Source: Pseudomonadota bacterium
GTDB taxonomy: Bacteria; Pseudomonadota; Gammaproteobacteria; Xanthomonadales; Rhodanobacteraceae
Direction: 5' to 3'
DNA length: 6,978 nt
NCBI GenBank assembly: GCA_021798675.1
Contig: JAJZGE010000090.1
Coordinates: 1 to 6,978 of the forward strand
Under the pieces are notes generated by a model. The model worked only from the letters and a program-made list of their open reading frames with translations. It was not told where the DNA came from and did no database searches. Below are positions 1 through 6,812 of the stretch, in pieces (within the stretch, counting starts at the first letter, position 1; each line of letters begins with the position of its first letter). The position numbers were made by a program, and so were the translations under genes.

Positions 1-1216
1 GACCATCGGCACGTGGTGGTTCCAGACCCTGCACTGGTCGGGCACCAGCTTCGGCGCGATCTTCTCGACCATGGGCATCGCCTCGCTGTTCATGCCTTCG
101 CTGGCCGGCATCGTGGCGGACAAGTGGGTCAACGCGGAGCGCCTGCACGGCCTGTTCCATGTCCTTGGCGCGGCGGTGCTGTTGGCGATACCGCATGCGG
201 GCGATCCGGAGCAGATGTTCTGGGTGGTGCTGCTGTACATGTGCTTCTACATGCCCACCATCTCGCTCTCCATCGCGGTGGCGTTCAACGCGCTGAAGCG
301 GGAGGGTATGGACGTGGTGACCACCTACCCGCCGATCCGCGTGTGGGGCACGGTGGGCTTCATTGCCGGCACGTGGACCACCAGCCTGTTCGGTTTCAAG
401 GCTTCCGCCACGCAGTTCGAGGTCGCCGCAGCGGCTTCACTGGTGTTGGGCCTATATGCCTTCACCTTGCCCAAGTGCCCGCCGAAGCTGGTTGCTGCGA
501 ACAACCGCAGCCTGACCGACCGCCTCGGCCTCACTTCGTTCGTGCTGTTCAAGAACCGCAACATGGCGGTGTTCTTCGTCTTCACCATGCTGCTGGGCGC
601 GGCGCTGCAACTCACCAACGCCTACGGCGACGCCTTCCTCAGCGACTTCGTCAAGGTACCGGCCTACGCCAACCTGCTGACAGTGAAGTACTCCACCATC
701 ATCGTCTCGATCTCGCAGGTATCGGAAACGCTGTTCATCCTCACCATCCCGTTCTTCCTGAAACGCTTCGGCATCAAGGCCGTGATGACGATGAGCATGC
801 TGGCCTGGGTGCTGCGCTTCGGCCTGTTCGCGTTCGGCAACCCGGATCCGCTCGGCGGGCTGTGGATGATCGTGCTGTCGTGCATCGTCTACGGCATGGC
901 CTTCGACTTCTTCAACATCTCCGGTCAACTGTTCGTCGAAAGCCAGGCGGATCCGAAGATCCGCGCCAGCGCGCAGGGCCTGTTCATGCTGATGACCAAC
1001 GGCGTGGGCGCGGTGCTGGGCAGCCTGGCCGCCGGCTTCGTGATCGACCGCTTTTTCACCAACCACACGTGCAACGACGCCGTGCTGATCTGCAAGGACT
1101 GGCGCGGCATCTGGCTGGCCTTCGCCGGCTACGCGCTGGTGATGGCCGTGCTTTTCGTGCCGCTGTTCAGGCACCGGCACGATCCGGCGGCGGCCCGCGC
1201 CGTGCCCACGCACTGA
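1..1216 (+). CDS. nupG: Nucleoside:H+ symporter NupG-like (MFS), 5' end cut by window edge
   Basis: Inner-membrane permease of the nucleoside:H+ symporter family, predicted to import nucleosides with protons. The reading frame is open from base 2 and contains 404 codons before TGA at 1214-1216. Compared with E. coli NupG (418 residues, from memory) roughly the first 23 residues are missing, so the true start lies outside the window and the ATG at 71 is internal. Family landmarks are present in order: GIVADKW after the second membrane segment, PPIRVWGTVGF, LFKNRNMAVFF, a SETLFILTIPFFLKRFGIK stretch, FDFFNISGQLFVE, and IRASAQG followed by TNGVG. Hydrophobic segments fit a 12-helix MFS protein. 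A late loop (about bases 1066-1095) carries two cysteines (THTCN-like and LICKDW contexts) not found in the E. coli loop. The gene converges on the diguanylate cyclase with a one-base gap. XapB (xanthosine permease) is the closest alternative, and exact substrate preference cannot be read from sequence. Confidence 0.93.
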   Translation, partial: TIGTWWFQTLHWSGTSFGAIFSTMGIASLFMPSLAGIVADKWVNAERLHGLFHVLGAAVLLAIPHAGDPEQMFWVVLLYMCFYMPTISLSIAVAFNALKREGMDVVTTYPPIRVWGTVGFIAGTWTTSLFGFKASATQFEVAAAASLVLGLYAFTLPKCPPKLVAANNRSLTDRLGLTSFVLFKNRNMAVFFVFTMLLGAALQLTNAYGDAFLSDFVKVPAYANLLTVKYSTIIVSISQVSETLFILTIPFFLKRFGIKAVMTMSMLAWVLRFGLFAFGNPDPLGGLWMIVLSCIVYGMAFDFFNISGQLFVESQADPKIRASAQGLFMLMTNGVGAVLGSLAAGFVIDRFFTNHTCNDAVLICKDWRGIWLAFAGYALVMAVLFVPLFRHRHDPAAARAVPTH

Positions 1217-1217
1217 A

Positions 1218-3017
1218 TCAGCCCGCCAGCTTGCTGGCCTGCACCTGGTCGCGGCCGCCGCTCTTGGCAGCGTACAGCGCGATGTCCGCGGCGCGCATCC
1301 AGCTCGACAGGTCGTGGCAACGCACGCCGTCGAACGGCGCCACGCCGACGCTGATGGTGAGGCGTTCCACCGGCAGGTCGTCGGGCAGGCGCAACTTGGC
1401 CACCCCCTCGCGCAAGGCTTCGGCCAACCGCACGCCCGCCTGCAGGCCGATGCGCGGGCACAGCACGGCGAATTCCTCGCCGCCGATGCGCGCCACGAAT
1501 CCCGGCGGATCGACGGCACCGCCCAGGTAATCGGTGAGCAGACGCAGCACGCGGTCGCCCTGCAGATGGCCGGCGCTATCGTTGATGTGCTTGAAGTGGT
1601 CGATGTCGATGATCAGCAACACATGCTGCACGGCATGCGGATCGCCCTGGCGCACCAGCAGGTCGTTGGCGTGCTGCTGGAACGCACGGCGGTTCGCGAT
1701 GCCGGTGAGCGGATCGCGCAGGGCAAGCGCCAGCAATTCGGCCGCATGCCTGCGCTGCGCGCGCAGCAGCAACACGAGCAGGCCGACGATCAGCAGCAGC
1801 GCCACCACCAGCAGTGCGATCGTCGTGTTCACCAGCCGCTGGCGCCGTTGCTGTTCGCGCCGGCGCTCGGCTTCGGCTTTCGCAGCCTTGAGCTGAAGGT
1901 CCTTCAGTTCGTTGGCACGCTCCAGCTCGGTGATGCGCAATTCCTTTTCGCGCACCGCGTAGCGTTGCGCCAGTTCGGCCTCGATGGCGCGGGAAGCCGG
2001 CGTGTCGGTGGCGCGGTCGAGCTTGCTGGCCTCGCGTTCGTCGGCCAGCGCCTGGCGCAGGTCGCCGGCCTGCTCGGCCATCCGGCTCTCCACCCGCAGC
2101 ATGTCGGTCAGCTGGCCATTGATGCCGGCCTTGCGCGCCCGCGCCACCGCTTCGCGCATGTCCGCATAGGCTTCGCGGTGCATGCCCAGCGCGGCCTCGG
2201 CGCGCGCGATGTCGGTACTGGAATCCAGCGAGTCGCTGATGCGCCCGGCGGCCAGCTCCTGCTTCAACGACGTCCGCGACAGTGCCAGCGCTTCGCGTGG
2301 ATGGCCCTGCTTCAGGTACATCTGCGACAGGTTGTCGCCCACCATCACCACCAGTTGCGGCGCCTTGGCCTTGGCGTAGTACCGGCGCGCCTGCTCGTAG
2401 GCCGTGGCCGCCGCGTCGACGCTGTCCTGCGTGGCCAGCGCCAGGCCGATGTCGTTCTCGGCATCGCCCATGCCGAATTCGTCGCCCAGCGCCCGGTACT
2501 CGGCCAGCGCCTGCCGGCACAGCGGCAGCGCCTTGGCCGGCTTCTCGTCCAGCGTGTACGCATCGCAGAGCTGGAAACGCGCCCAGGCCACGGTGCTTGG
2601 ATCGGTATCGCCCAGCACCTGCTCGGCCGCCTTCAGCGCCTCGCCGACGCCGTCGCCGAGGTTGTTCGCAATATCGTGGCGGGCGCGCAGGAAACCCGCG
2701 GCGGCGGCGGCCAGCCGGTCGTGATCGACCGTGGCCAGGCTGTCCAGCCGCAGGGTTGCCTCGGCCAGCGCGGCATCGTCGTTGCTGTTGATCGCCGCGG
2801 TGCCCATGCCCCACAGCATTTCGCGCTCCTGCGCAGGCGGCAACGCCGCGCCGGCCTGGTCGAGCCGGTGGCGTACCACGGCGATCAGGCCGTGCGGGTC
2901 GGACACCGCGCGTTCGCGCCAGGCGTTCATGTGCGCCGCGCTGGCGGGCATCGCCACCAGCGCCAGCAATACGCCTAACCAGATCCTTCGCCGCATCCGG
3001 AACACGCCCCCGTCCAT
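1218..3017 (-). CDS. TPR-containing membrane diguanylate cyclase (GGEEF)
   Basis: Predicted to make c-di-GMP from two GTP in response to a periplasmic signal. Numbered from the ATG at 3017 (599 residues): a signal peptide with an RMRRR n-region, hydrophobic core and likely cleavage after ASA at residue 27; a helical periplasmic region with about five TPR-like units (near 144-181, 184-220, 223-257, 262-297, 300-335); a charged coiled coil at 356-394; one membrane helix at about 397-418; and a C-terminal GGDEF domain. The cyclase motifs look intact: DPLTGIANRR at 435, DIDHF at 471-475, GGEEF at 512-516, ISVGVA, and ALYAAKSGGRDQ near the end. The RxxD inhibitory site expected five residues before GGEEF is absent (DPPG there). 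The other start is the in-frame ATG at 2996 (592 residues), with a GGGGG tract ten bases upstream. I prefer 3017 because a TATGAT box sits exactly six bases before it, but 2996 is nearly as likely. The frame stays open upstream across dusB, but that part is antisense shadow. Confidence 0.92.
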   Translation of the reverse strand: MDGGVFRMRRRIWLGVLLALVAMPASAAHMNAWRERAVSDPHGLIAVVRHRLDQAGAALPPAQEREMLWGMGTAAINSNDDAALAEATLRLDSLATVDHDRLAAAAAGFLRARHDIANNLGDGVGEALKAAEQVLGDTDPSTVAWARFQLCDAYTLDEKPAKALPLCRQALAEYRALGDEFGMGDAENDIGLALATQDSVDAAATAYEQARRYYAKAKAPQLVVMVGDNLSQMYLKQGHPREALALSRTSLKQELAAGRISDSLDSSTDIARAEAALGMHREAYADMREAVARARKAGINGQLTDMLRVESRMAEQAGDLRQALADEREASKLDRATDTPASRAIEAELAQRYAVREKELRITELERANELKDLQLKAAKAEAERRREQQRRQRLVNTTIALLVVALLLIVGLLVLLLRAQRRHAAELLALALRDPLTGIANRRAFQQHANDLLVRQGDPHAVQHVLLIIDIDHFKHINDSAGHLQGDRVLRLLTDYLGGAVDPPGFVARIGGEEFAVLCPRIGLQAGVRLAEALREGVAKLRLPDDLPVERLTISVGVAPFDGVRCHDLSSWMRAADIALYAAKSGGRDQVQASKLAG

Positions 3018-3023
3018 CGGCCG

Positions 3024-3029
3024 ATCATA
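3024..3029 (-). promoter_or_regulatory. Candidate -10 element of the diguanylate cyclase gene
   Basis: On the minus strand the hexamer reads TATGAT (five of six against TATAAT). Six bases (CGGCCG) separate it from the ATG at 3017, which would put transcription initiation at or next to the A of that ATG and give a leaderless message. If translation instead starts at 2996, the same promoter gives a 21-base leader containing a GGGGG tract. No strong -35 is visible; 17 bases upstream reads TGCCCG. Promoter assignment is inference from hexamer and spacing. Confidence 0.5.
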
Positions 3030-3059
3030 GCTTTTCACGAATGGATCGGGCACGGGCCT

Positions 3060-3065
3060 TACAAT
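3060..3065 (+). promoter_or_regulatory. Candidate -10 element of dusB, leaderless spacing
   Basis: TACAAT (five of six against TATAAT) is followed by six bases (GGGCCA) and then the dusB ATG at 3072. No Shine-Dalgarno sequence fits in front of this ATG. Initiation about seven bases after the hexamer would fall on the ATG itself, so dusB is probably translated from a leaderless mRNA. The -35 is weak: 17 bases upstream reads ACGAAT, and the nearest TTGACA-like string is TTCACG at 3034-3039 with an over-long 20-base spacer. Confidence 0.5.
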
Positions 3066-3071
3066 GGGCCA

Positions 3072-4058
3072 ATGCAGATCGGCCCCTACCGCATCGACCC
3101 GCCGCTGGCGCTGGCCCCCATGGCCGGCGTCACCGACAAGCCGTTCCGCCTGCTGTGCAAGCGACTGGGCGCGGGGCTGGCCGTGTCCGAGATGACCACC
3201 GCCGACCCGCGCCTGTGGCACACGCGCAAGTCGCTGCGCCGCATGGATCACCAGGGCGAGCCCGAGCCGGTGAGCGTGCAGATCGCCGGCTACGACCCGG
3301 CCATGCTGGCCGAGGCTGCGCGCTTCAACGTGGCCAACGGCGCCCAGATCGTCGACATCAACATGGGCTGCCCGGCCAAGAAAGTGTGCAATGTCTGGTC
3401 GGGCTCCGCCCTGCTGCAGGACGAGCCGCTGGTGGCGCGCATCTGCCAGGCCGTGGTCGATGCGGTCGAGGTGCCGGTGACGCTGAAGATCCGCACCGGC
3501 TGGGACCGCCAGAACAGGAACGCTCTGAGCATCGCGCGAATCGCCGAGGATGCCGGCATCGCCGCGCTGGCCGTGCACGGCCGCACCCGCGCCGACAAGT
3601 ACGAGGGCGAGGCCGAGTACGAAACCATCGCCGCGGTGAAGGCCAGCGTGCGCATCCCGGTGTTCGCCAACGGCGACGTGACCACGCCGCAACAGGCCAG
3701 CCACGTGCTGGCCGCCACCGGCGCGGACGCGCTGATGATCGGCCGCGGCGCCCAGGGCCGGCCGTGGATCTTCCGCGAGATCGCCCACTACCTCGCCACT
3801 GGCGAACGGCTGCCCGAGCCGACACCGGATCAAGTCGCCACGATCCTGCTCGGCCACCTGGAACATCTCTACGCCTTCTACGGCGAACAGGCCGGCGTGC
3901 GCATCGCGCGCAAGCACCTGGGCTGGTATGCCAAGGACCGGCCCGAGAACGCCGCGTTCCGACAGGTGGCGAACCGCGCCGAAAGCGCGCAGGAGCAGTT
4001 GCGGCTGGTCCGTGATTACTTCGAGGCGCTGGCGGCGGGCGAGCGCATGGCAGCCTGA
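3072..4058 (+). CDS. dusB: tRNA-dihydrouridine synthase DusB
   Basis: FMN- and NADPH-dependent reduction of specific uridines in the tRNA D-loop to dihydrouridine, in the cytoplasm. The 328-residue product matches the usual DusB length of about 320 and aligns throughout with E. coli DusB as I recall it. Landmarks: LAPMAGVTDKPFR (residues 14-26, FMN-binding start of the TIM barrel), VSEM (38-41), VQIAGYDP (69-76), DINMGCPAKKV (95-105) with the catalytic cysteine at 100, SGSALLQ, VTLKIRTGW, HGRTR, FANGDV, and GADALMIGRGAQGRPWIF, which is the phosphate-binding region. The C-terminal helical domain with RIARKHLGWY is also present. The start ATG at 3072 is fixed by the alignment of MQIGPYRI with the family N-terminus. 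In many gammaproteobacteria dusB precedes fis, but here a convergent phosphoesterase gene follows after 22 bases. It is divergent from the diguanylate cyclase and probably leaderless. Confidence 0.97.
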   Translation: MQIGPYRIDPPLALAPMAGVTDKPFRLLCKRLGAGLAVSEMTTADPRLWHTRKSLRRMDHQGEPEPVSVQIAGYDPAMLAEAARFNVANGAQIVDINMGCPAKKVCNVWSGSALLQDEPLVARICQAVVDAVEVPVTLKIRTGWDRQNRNALSIARIAEDAGIAALAVHGRTRADKYEGEAEYETIAAVKASVRIPVFANGDVTTPQQASHVLAATGADALMIGRGAQGRPWIFREIAHYLATGERLPEPTPDQVATILLGHLEHLYAFYGEQAGVRIARKHLGWYAKDRPENAAFRQVANRAESAQEQLRLVRDYFEALAAGERMAA

Positions 4059-4066
4059 GCAGGCTG
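4051..4066. terminator. Short hairpin at the convergent dusB/phosphoesterase junction
   Basis: A perfect six-base inverted repeat, CAGCCT and AGGCTG, with a four-base loop GAGC overlaps the dusB stop codon (TGA at 4056-4058) and reaches into the 22-base gap before the opposing gene. It could form on either transcript. There is no U-tract on either strand, so a standard intrinsic terminator is not shown. It may be a 3' end stabiliser, a bidirectional pause site or chance in GC-rich DNA. Confidence 0.25.
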
Positions 4067-4080
4067 GCGAGCGCCGTGCT

Positions 4081-4908
4081 TCAGGCCGCCAGTTCCCGCG
4101 GCATTTCCACTATCGTCAGGCGCAACCGCGGCGGCAGTTCGGCCAGCACCTCGCCGCGATGGCCGAGCAGGCGCAGGGCGCCGTCCGTGTCCTCGGTCAG
4201 CACGGTGAGGCTTTCCACCCAGTCGCCGTCGTTGGCGTAGATCAGGCCGTTCCGTTCGATCAGCGCGGCGCGGTGGATGTGGCCGCAGACGATGCCGTCG
4301 AGCCGGCGCCGCGCCGCGTCGTCCAGCCCCGCCTGCACGAAGCGTTCGATGTAGCGCTCGGCGGCGCCGCTGCGCTGCTTGACGAAGGCGGACAGCGACC
4401 AGTAGCGCAGGCCGAGTCGGCGGCGCACGAGGTTGAGCCAACGGTTGCAGCTGAGGATGCGGTAGTAGATCCAGTCGCCCAGTCGCTCCTGCAAACCGCC
4501 GAACTGGGTGACGTTGTCGAAGTCGTCGCCATGCGTGACCAGCAGGCGGCGGCCGTCGGCGGTGACGTGCACCACGCGGCGTCGCACCCGCATGCCGGGC
4601 AGCATCAGGCCGCACACGCGGCGCAGCGGGCGGTCGTGGTTGCCCGGCACGTAAATGATTTCCGTGCCGCGCGCATGCAGGGCGTGCAGCGCCTCGATCA
4701 CCCGCGTGTGTGCGCCGCTCCACTGTGAGCGGCGCTGCATCATCCACCACAGGTCGACGATGTCGCCCACCAGGTACAGCTGCCGGCAGCGCAGGCCGTC
4801 GAGGAAGTCCGCCAGCTCCGCCGCGTGGCAATGCCGCGTGCCCAGGTGCACGTCGGAAATGAACACCGCGTTCCATGGCCGCTGCGCGGTCGCGACGCCG
4901 CGCTTCAC
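4081..4908 (-). CDS. LpxH-like metallophosphoesterase (UDP-2,3-diacylglucosamine diphosphatase family)
   Basis: Calcineurin-like two-metal phosphoesterase of the COG2908 type, often annotated as UDP-2,3-diacylglucosamine diphosphatase. From the GTG start it has 275 residues. All metal-ligand motifs are present: SDVHLG (D19, H21), GDIVD (D49), GNHD (N90, H91), THGDDFD (H126), and CGHIH (H210, H212). LYWSLSAF-like and NDGDWVES segments resemble the broad proteobacterial branch of this family. Genuine LpxH, as I remember it, has GNRD with a conserved arginine where this protein has histidine, so the lipid A precursor role is not assured and the substrate is open. The start is GTG at 4908-4906, overlapping the upstream TGA as GTGA, with GGAG at 4919-4916 seven bases upstream. 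This indicates translational coupling to the acyltransferase gene and a shared lipid-related role. No signal peptide is seen, so it is probably cytoplasmic or membrane-associated. Confidence 0.88.
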   Translation of the reverse strand: MKRGVATAQRPWNAVFISDVHLGTRHCHAAELADFLDGLRCRQLYLVGDIVDLWWMMQRRSQWSGAHTRVIEALHALHARGTEIIYVPGNHDRPLRRVCGLMLPGMRVRRRVVHVTADGRRLLVTHGDDFDNVTQFGGLQERLGDWIYYRILSCNRWLNLVRRRLGLRYWSLSAFVKQRSGAAERYIERFVQAGLDDAARRRLDGIVCGHIHRAALIERNGLIYANDGDWVESLTVLTEDTDGALRLLGHRGEVLAELPPRLRLTIVEMPRELAA

Positions 4909-6614
4909 GCCACCGCTCCGTGCTGCCGCTGCAGGTAGCGCTGGCGCTTGCGTGGCCGCAGCTGCGCCAGGTCCACCTCGATCAGGCCGTCGATGGAGCC
5001 GCTGAAGTCCGGATCGACGCCGAAGGCGAGGAAGCGTGTGCCGCCGGGTTCGCACAGTTCGGTGTACTGCTTGTAGAGCATCGGCACCGAGGCGCCGAGC
5101 CGGGCGAGTGCGGCTTTCATCGCGTCGAAGGCGGCATCGATGTCGAGGCCGTCGAAGGTCAGTGCCGGCGCCCCGAGGGCGAACGGCCGGCGGGCGCTGG
5201 CCAAGGCCTGATCGCTGCCGTAGAAGCGCTGGTAGTAGGCCACCACCTGCTCGCTGGCGTCGCGCGGCAGCGCGGCGCTGATCGACACCGCGCCGTAGAG
5301 GTAGCGCACTCCGGGGTAGCGCTGCAGGTAGGCGCCGATGCCCTGCCACAGATAGTCGAGGCTGCGGCTGCCCCAGTAGTCCGGCACCACGAAACTGCGC
5401 CCGAGCTCCAGCCCGGCCGCCAGCCGCGGGATCGCCTCGTCCGCATAGCGGAACAGCGAGGACGTGTACAGGCCGGCCAGGCCGGTGCGCGCCAGCGCCT
5501 CGGCGCCGCGCATCACCCGATAGGCGCCGGCAATGCGACCGGCCTGCGCATCCCAGACCAGGATGTGGTCGTAGCACGCATCGTAGGCATCGAGGTCGCG
5601 GCTGCGGCCGGTGCCCTCGCCCACCTCGCGGAAGGTCAACTCGCGCAGCCGGCCGATCTCCTGCAGCAGCGGCGAACCGCCGGCACGGCGCGCCAGCCTG
5701 ATCTGCTTGCCGTCGCTGGTGGTGCCAAGCAATTCGGTGGCCGCCATCGTCGCCGCCAGCACAGCCGCGTCGATCGGCGGCGCCAGCGGCGCCGGATGCA
5801 TCGCAACGGGCATCGCGCCCTTCCGACCGATGGCGTACAGCGCCCGGCGGATGCGCCGGAGCGCAGCGTCCTCGCGCTCGCCGTCTGCGACGCGCATCGG
5901 CTCGCCCACGTGCAGGCGTACCGGCCGCTGCCGGCGGGCGAACATCTCCCGTGCCAGCAGCGCCGTCGACGCCGGGCGGCACACCGCCGATATCCCGTAG
6001 AACAACGCCGAGTTGCGTGCCTCGATGCGGACCGGCATCACCGGTGCCGCCGTGCGACGCGCGAAGCGCAGGAAACCGGGGCGCCAGCGGGTATCGCGCA
6101 GGCCGCGCAGGCCCAGCCGCGAGACTTCGCCGGCCGGGAACACGATCACGCACTGCCCCTCGTGCAACGCGCGCTCGACCCGGCGCACGCTGGCTGCACC
6201 AGCCGGCCCGCCGAACACGCGCACCGGCAGCAGCAGTTCCGCCAGCGGCTCGACCAGCGCCAGCACCTCGTTGGCGACGATGCGCACATCGCGCCGCACC
6301 CGCCCCACCGCGTCGAGCAAGGCCAGGGCGTCGAGCGCGCCGGAGGGATGGTTGGCGACGATCAGCAAGGGACCGCTCGCGGGGATGCGCGCCAGCGCGG
6401 CCGCATCGATCTCGTAGCGCAGCTCGAGGTGGCGCAGGGCGGCCTCGACGAAGGCAAAGCCGCGCAGGTGGCCGTGCTCGGCGCAGAAGGCGTCGATGCC
6501 CTCGAACCCCGACCAGCGCGCCAGGCCGTGCAGCAGCGGCACGGCCACCCGCCCGCGGCTGCCACGGAACCAGTGCGGATAGCGCTGTTGCAGACGCTGC
6601 TCGATCGCTTGCAT
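4905..6614 (-). CDS. Bifunctional acyltransferase: PlsC-like domain fused to OlsB-like GNAT (OlsF-like)
   Basis: A 569-residue protein with two acyltransferase domains. Residues about 65-260 are a lysophospholipid/O-acyltransferase domain with VANHPSGALD (H89 and D95, five residues between them as in the haemolysin-type branch rather than HX4D), FPAGEVS (159-165), and WRPGF then APVMPV. Residues about 318-430 are a GNAT fold related to OlsB and so-called haemolysins: REVGEG, DLDAYDACYDHILVWD and GRIAGAYRVMRG. This order matches OlsF, a fused enzyme described for ornithine lipid synthesis, in which the C-terminal domain N-acylates ornithine and the N-terminal domain adds the second acyl chain. 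Function here is inferred from architecture; another amino-acid lipid is possible. The start is ATG 6614-6612, preceded by GAGGA (6627-6623) eight bases upstream. A TTG ten codons earlier lacks such support. It is first in an operon with the phosphoesterase. I see no convincing -10/-35 for it in the bases upstream. Confidence 0.88.
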   Translation of the reverse strand: MQAIEQRLQQRYPHWFRGSRGRVAVPLLHGLARWSGFEGIDAFCAEHGHLRGFAFVEAALRHLELRYEIDAAALARIPASGPLLIVANHPSGALDALALLDAVGRVRRDVRIVANEVLALVEPLAELLLPVRVFGGPAGAASVRRVERALHEGQCVIVFPAGEVSRLGLRGLRDTRWRPGFLRFARRTAAPVMPVRIEARNSALFYGISAVCRPASTALLAREMFARRQRPVRLHVGEPMRVADGEREDAALRRIRRALYAIGRKGAMPVAMHPAPLAPPIDAAVLAATMAATELLGTTSDGKQIRLARRAGGSPLLQEIGRLRELTFREVGEGTGRSRDLDAYDACYDHILVWDAQAGRIAGAYRVMRGAEALARTGLAGLYTSSLFRYADEAIPRLAAGLELGRSFVVPDYWGSRSLDYLWQGIGAYLQRYPGVRYLYGAVSISAALPRDASEQVVAYYQRFYGSDQALASARRPFALGAPALTFDGLDIDAAFDAMKAALARLGASVPMLYKQYTELCEPGGTRFLAFGVDPDFSGSIDGLIEVDLAQLRPRKRQRYLQRQHGAVA

Positions 6615-6775
6615 GACGACGATCCTCGGCTTGGCCCGTCGCAAGATTGCGCGGCCACCGGGACGACGACGTTGCGCTGCCGCTGCAGCAGCGTGACAGC
6701 GCGGGCCGGGGCATGGCGGCGGAACCGCAGCGCGGCGGACGGCAGCGGCGGCGACCCGCGCAGCAGGATTTCGCG

Positions 6776-6804
6776 TTGACTGCGGCCGTCCGGGGGGCTA
6801 ACTT
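6776..6804 (+). promoter_or_regulatory. Candidate promoter of the B12-controlled transcript
   Basis: TTGACT at 6776-6781 (five of six against TTGACA) is followed by a 17-base spacer and TAACTT at 6799-6804, which keeps the TA start and final T of a -10. Initiation would fall near 6811, right at the 5' edge of the riboswitch. The position and spacing make this the best promoter candidate for the gene beyond the right edge. The 160 bases between it and the acyltransferase ATG hold no gene I can support. Confidence 0.55.
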
Positions 6805-6812
6805 GCGCAGCG

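Noticed and set aside
13..1530. Long plus-strand open frame overlapping the permease in another frame and running into the cyclase gene
   Set aside because: Its product is arginine-, histidine- and glycine-rich with no recognisable domain, and it overlaps a clear NupG frame. It is a GC-rich shadow.
1314..2978. Long plus-strand open frame antisense to the diguanylate cyclase
   Set aside because: The product is low-complexity (many Q, R, H, A) with no motif, while the opposite strand encodes a complete GGEEF protein.
3018..3917. Upstream extension of the diguanylate cyclase frame across dusB
   Set aside because: It is antisense to the highly conserved dusB, has no domain, and the real protein begins with a signal peptide at 3017 or 2996.
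6615..6640. Upstream TTG start for the acyltransferase at 6644
   Set aside because: It adds ten residues with no family match, and the ATG at 6614 has a well-placed GAGGA.
4875..6779. Long plus-strand open frame antisense to the acyltransferase
   Set aside because: No recognisable motif and biased composition. The minus strand holds clear acyltransferase motifs, a Shine-Dalgarno sequence and a coupled downstream gene.
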